7,963 bases of DNA from JANLSE01 sp031362265 (GTDB taxonomy: Bacteria > Chloroflexota > Chloroflexia > Chloroflexales > Roseiflexaceae). The translations under genes were made by a program, and so were the position numbers. The stretch lies in assembly GCA_031362265.1 (NCBI GenBank), contig JANLSE010000494.1, positions 1-7,963 on the forward strand, written 5' to 3'. The notes below the pieces were generated by a model that saw only the letters and a program-made list of their open reading frames with translations, had not been told where the DNA came from and made no database searches. Below, in pieces: positions 5,511 to 7,963 of this stretch (its first letter is position 1; every line of letters begins with the position of its first letter).

Positions 5511-7187
5511 ATGATGCTTTTTCGCCAGGCTCGCTATCTGGGCCGCTATCGCCAAATTGGTCGCGTACTTGCGCGTTATGGATTTGGGTTGCTCGCCGAG
5601 CAACTGGGCCTTGGTTCGCTATTACGCTTACCGCGTATGCTGACCCGACAGGCTGCGCCGGATGCACTGACAGCACCTCAACGCCTACGGATGGCATTGG
5701 TTGAACTTGGGCCAACCTATATCAAACTTGGCCAAGTATTGAGTACCCGCCCAGATATTATTCCAGCACCATATGTTGCTGAATTGAACCGGTTACAGGA
5801 TACGGTGCCGCCGTTCGCCTCCGACCGAGCGCGTGCGTTGATTGAGGCCGATCTGGGCCAACCAATCCAGGTATTATTTCGTTCATTTGAGGCTGACCCG
5901 TTTGCAGCTGCTTCACTTGGCCAAGTCCATGCGGCGACATTACACGATGGGACTGCGGTAGTTATTAAGGTGCAGCGCCCCGATATTCAGCAGTTGGTTG
6001 CTGTAGATTTAGCGATCCTAACGGAACTAGCAGCGCTTGCAGAAGAGCGTAGTGAGCTTGGCCGGCGTTACAATTTGTGTGATCTGGCATGGGAATTTGG
6101 GGCGATGATGCGTGCAGAGCTTGATTTTCGCCAGGAAGGCCGCAATGCGGATCACTTCCGACGCAACTTCGCCAATAGTCCGGTGGTGAAGATTCCTACC
6201 ATCTATTGGGAATATACCTCTGCACGGGTATTGACGAGTGAGCGTTTAATTGGGATCAAAATCAATGATATTGCGGCTATGGACGCGATAGGGATGGATC
6301 GTAAGCGCCTCGCGCGCCACAGTATCGAGCTGATTCTACAGGAAATCTTTAAGGATGGATATTTTCAGGGCGATCCACATCCTGGTAATATGTTTGCACT
6401 ACCAGGTGAGGTGATCGGTGCCGTTGATTTTGGCCAAGCCGTGACACTCGACTCTGAAATGACACGCAGCTTGTTGCAATTACTGGCGGCATTATCTGGG
6501 CGTGATGCAGATGCGGCACTGCGTGCTCTCCAATCGCTAGGTATGTTGCGTGTTCGTACTATTACCGCATCCTTACGCCGTGACATGGTGCGTTTTATCG
6601 ATGGCTTTGTGGATCGCCCGCTGGCCGATTTGTCGGCACGCGAGACAGTTGAAGAGTTACTCGGGTTAGTTCAGCGCCATGAATTGCATATGCCGCCTCC
6701 GCTAGCAATGCTGCTCAAAGCAATTATTATGATGGAAGGAATCGGCGTACAGATCGATCCTGATCTTGATGTGTTCGCAGTTGCACGGCCATATGCGTTG
6801 CGCACACTAGCAGATGCAGCTAATCCCGAGGTGTTGGGCCGACGGGCGCTTGGGCGTGGGCGTGAGCTACTTGAATTGGTTGATCGCCTCCCGCATCAGG
6901 CTGGAGATCTGTTGAGCCAATTAGCTGAGGGTGAACTTACGCTACGGACACGTGAATTAGAACTGCGGCGTGTCGCGGCTGCGCTGAGTGTAGCTGGAAC
7001 ACGATTGGTACTTGGAATTGTATTATTGGCAGCTGTATTTGGGCTGGGGATGTTGGCACTTGCGGTCGCCATTGGTAAATGGCAAGGGCCACTGGTTGTT
7101 GGGCTTGTTGGGTTCGGCGCACTAGCGTTGTTCACAAGTGGTTTGGCATTGTTGATGAGCTTATTGCGCATGCGCGAAGAGGGATGA
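5511..7187 (+). CDS. AarF/ABC1/UbiB family atypical kinase-like protein
   Basis: This 558 aa protein belongs to the UbiB/ADCK (ABC1) protein-kinase-like family, whose members act at the membrane and support quinone or other isoprenoid lipid metabolism by ATP binding or hydrolysis. Diagnostic motifs are intact: KLGQ at 72-75 within the KxGQ region (IKLGQVLSTRPD), the Ala-rich nucleotide loop AAASLGQVH at 132-140, the lysine of VIKVQRP at 153, GDPHPGN at 287-293 with D288 and N293, and metal-binding DFG at 306-308. Two hydrophobic C-terminal helices at about 499-523 and 528-552 would anchor it in the membrane, as in bacterial UbiB. ATG 5511 is followed directly by a second ATG (5514). The SD-like AGAGG at 5491-5495 is rather far upstream, so the start is a little uncertain. 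A Chloroflexota host would probably use menaquinone, so a strict ubiquinone role is unlikely. The gene ends 6 bases from the convergent kinase gene, with no visible terminator. Confidence 0.93.
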   Translation: MMLFRQARYLGRYRQIGRVLARYGFGLLAEQLGLGSLLRLPRMLTRQAAPDALTAPQRLRMALVELGPTYIKLGQVLSTRPDIIPAPYVAELNRLQDTVPPFASDRARALIEADLGQPIQVLFRSFEADPFAAASLGQVHAATLHDGTAVVIKVQRPDIQQLVAVDLAILTELAALAEERSELGRRYNLCDLAWEFGAMMRAELDFRQEGRNADHFRRNFANSPVVKIPTIYWEYTSARVLTSERLIGIKINDIAAMDAIGMDRKRLARHSIELILQEIFKDGYFQGDPHPGNMFALPGEVIGAVDFGQAVTLDSEMTRSLLQLLAALSGRDADAALRALQSLGMLRVRTITASLRRDMVRFIDGFVDRPLADLSARETVEELLGLVQRHELHMPPPLAMLLKAIIMMEGIGVQIDPDLDVFAVARPYALRTLADAANPEVLGRRALGRGRELLELVDRLPHQAGDLLSQLAEGELTLRTRELELRRVAAALSVAGTRLVLGIVLLAAVFGLGMLALAVAIGKWQGPLVVGLVGFGALALFTSGLALLMSLLRMREEG

Positions 7188-7682
7188 ACCGAATCATCGC
7201 GGGGCGTAGTAGACATTCAAAGGGAATGTTATTGTGCAGGTGGTTCCTTGGTGTGGCTTGCTCTCGATTTTAATTGTGCCATGATGCGCACTTACACTAC
7301 CAAGGGCTTCGGGTAAACCGAGGCCACGCCCGATAAATTTCGTTGTAAAGAATGGCTCGAAAATACGCTCAAGCAAGTCTGGTTGAATACTTGGGCCACT
7401 GTTATGCACCACAATGCGGACATGATTGTCGGGCTCGATATCAGGGGCAAGGTATGTTGAGGTGATATAGGCCGGATCTACATGGAATACATCTGTCGAG
7501 ATCTGGACAATACCATGGGCAGGGCCAAGCGCCTCGTATGCGTTGATAATAACATTACGGAGCGCGCGACGAATTTGTCGGATATCGCCAATAATATATG
7601 GTAAGTCTGAATCGAAGCGTGTCTGAAAGTCGACATTGGGAGGTATAGTAGCGCTAAGGTCGGTGCATAGTTCTTCAATGAT

Positions 7683-7685
7683 CTA
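7683..7685 (-). other. In-frame amber codon 2 in the histidine kinase
   Basis: TAG sits in QSLQIN-stop-IIEELC, at the linker between the DHp and ATPase domains (family pattern LNxLVEEM). This position is variable in the family, so Gln is possible but not demanded. Downstream homology continues in the same frame. Confidence 0.85.
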
Positions 7686-7739
7686 GTTTATTTGCAACGA
7701 TTGGGCGATTAAGCGATCTTGGCCTGCATAGGTGAGCAT

Positions 7740-7742
7740 CTA
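7740..7742 (-). other. In-frame amber codon 1 in the histidine kinase
   Basis: TAG sits in AELTR-stop-MLTYAG, exactly where related kinases have LTRQLL or LTRQML. A single C-to-T change from CAG explains it. Confidence 0.9.
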
Positions 7743-7963
7743 GCGTGTGAGTTCTGCGGCGCGGCGAGCGGCAGCCTCAATTGGCATGATCATCTCGTGG
7801 ATTGGTGAGTCGTTTGAGAGTTCCCCGGCTGCCATAGTTGTATTGCCCAGAATGACAGCAAGCAGATTATTGAAGTCGTGGGCTATACCAGCTGCCAGGA
7901 CACTCAGACTTTCAATCTTTTGGCGTTGCCAACGTAACTCTTGTTCACGTCGTTGGGTTGTTA

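Larger units (their letters stand above)
7194..7963 (-). pseudogene. Histidine kinase, C-terminal part, with two in-frame amber codons (partial)
   Basis: One frame runs from the right edge to TGA 7196-7194, 255 codons, broken only by TAG at 7742-7740 and 7685-7683. It covers the DHp and catalytic domains of a sensor histidine kinase, probably the C-terminal half of a PAS-type or hybrid kinase. The H-box KIESLSVLAAGIAHDFNNLL has its phospho-acceptor His at codon 7880-7878. AARRAAELTR-stop-ML follows, then the N-box (ALRNVIINAYEALG), the F-box (FEPFFTTK), the G2 box (GRGLGL) and GTTCTITFP near the end. The G1 box reads NSGPS where the family has DxGxG, so ATP binding may be impaired. The first TAG replaces the conserved Gln of LTRQ(M/L)L; the second follows LQIN, where Gln is plausible. 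Signal-input domains lie outside the window. A decaying gene is the simplest reading; readthrough or sequence error are alternatives. Confidence 0.85.

Noticed and set aside
3331..7742. Systematic miscall of a methylated CCAGA motif as the cause of all three TAGs
   Set aside because: Many intact CCAGA/TCTGG sites remain in the window, including an in-frame CGC CAG AAG in the oxidoreductase. Isolated errors are still possible.
1..7963. tRNA or rRNA genes, insertion sequences, phage genes
   Set aside because: Reading through the window showed no cloverleaf, rRNA signature, transposase or integrase.

Overview
This 8 kb window looks like chromosomal DNA of a bacterium, most likely a Chloroflexota member (Chloroflexia type). 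The pointers are a fused sulfate adenylyltransferase/APS kinase, a signal-peptide protein with an LPxT-like C-terminal anchor, an Rv1855c-type flavin/F420 oxidoreductase, and a histidine kinase with the FTTKF.GRGLGL signature. GC content looks close to 50% by eye. The phylum call is inference from gene content, not from a search.

Layout, left to right: the last ~94 codons of rpoC (+); a 170 bp leader with a strong terminator-like hairpin; sat-cysC (+, 567 aa), which makes PAPS from sulfate; a small exported, wall- or membrane-anchored protein (+, 183 aa); a perfect 16 bp hairpin between convergent genes; an LLM-class oxidoreductase (-) interrupted by an in-frame amber codon and lacking a normal start codon; about 270 bp of low-complexity DNA holding a 29 bp tandem repeat and a 90 nt tract without A; a radical SAM protein of the family linked to uracil-DNA glycosylases (-, 408 aa); a divergent intergenic region with two copies of a short palindrome arranged as a 14 bp inverted repeat; an AarF/UbiB family kinase-like protein (+, 558 aa); and the C-terminal 255 codons of a histidine kinase (-) that contains two further in-frame amber codons and runs off the right edge.

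There is no single pathway. rpoC is information processing, sat-cysC is sulfate activation, the radical SAM protein is a presumed DNA repair or modification factor, and the UbiB homologue is linked to quinone or lipid metabolism.

The two most interesting signals are these. First, three in-frame TAG codons occur in the two damaged genes, with no TAA, TGA or frameshift; two lie where the protein family expects glutamine. Decay, sequence error and amber readthrough all remain possible. Second, the leader of sat-cysC can fold into mutually exclusive hairpins ending in a terminator about 20 nt before the start codon, which suggests transcription attenuation.
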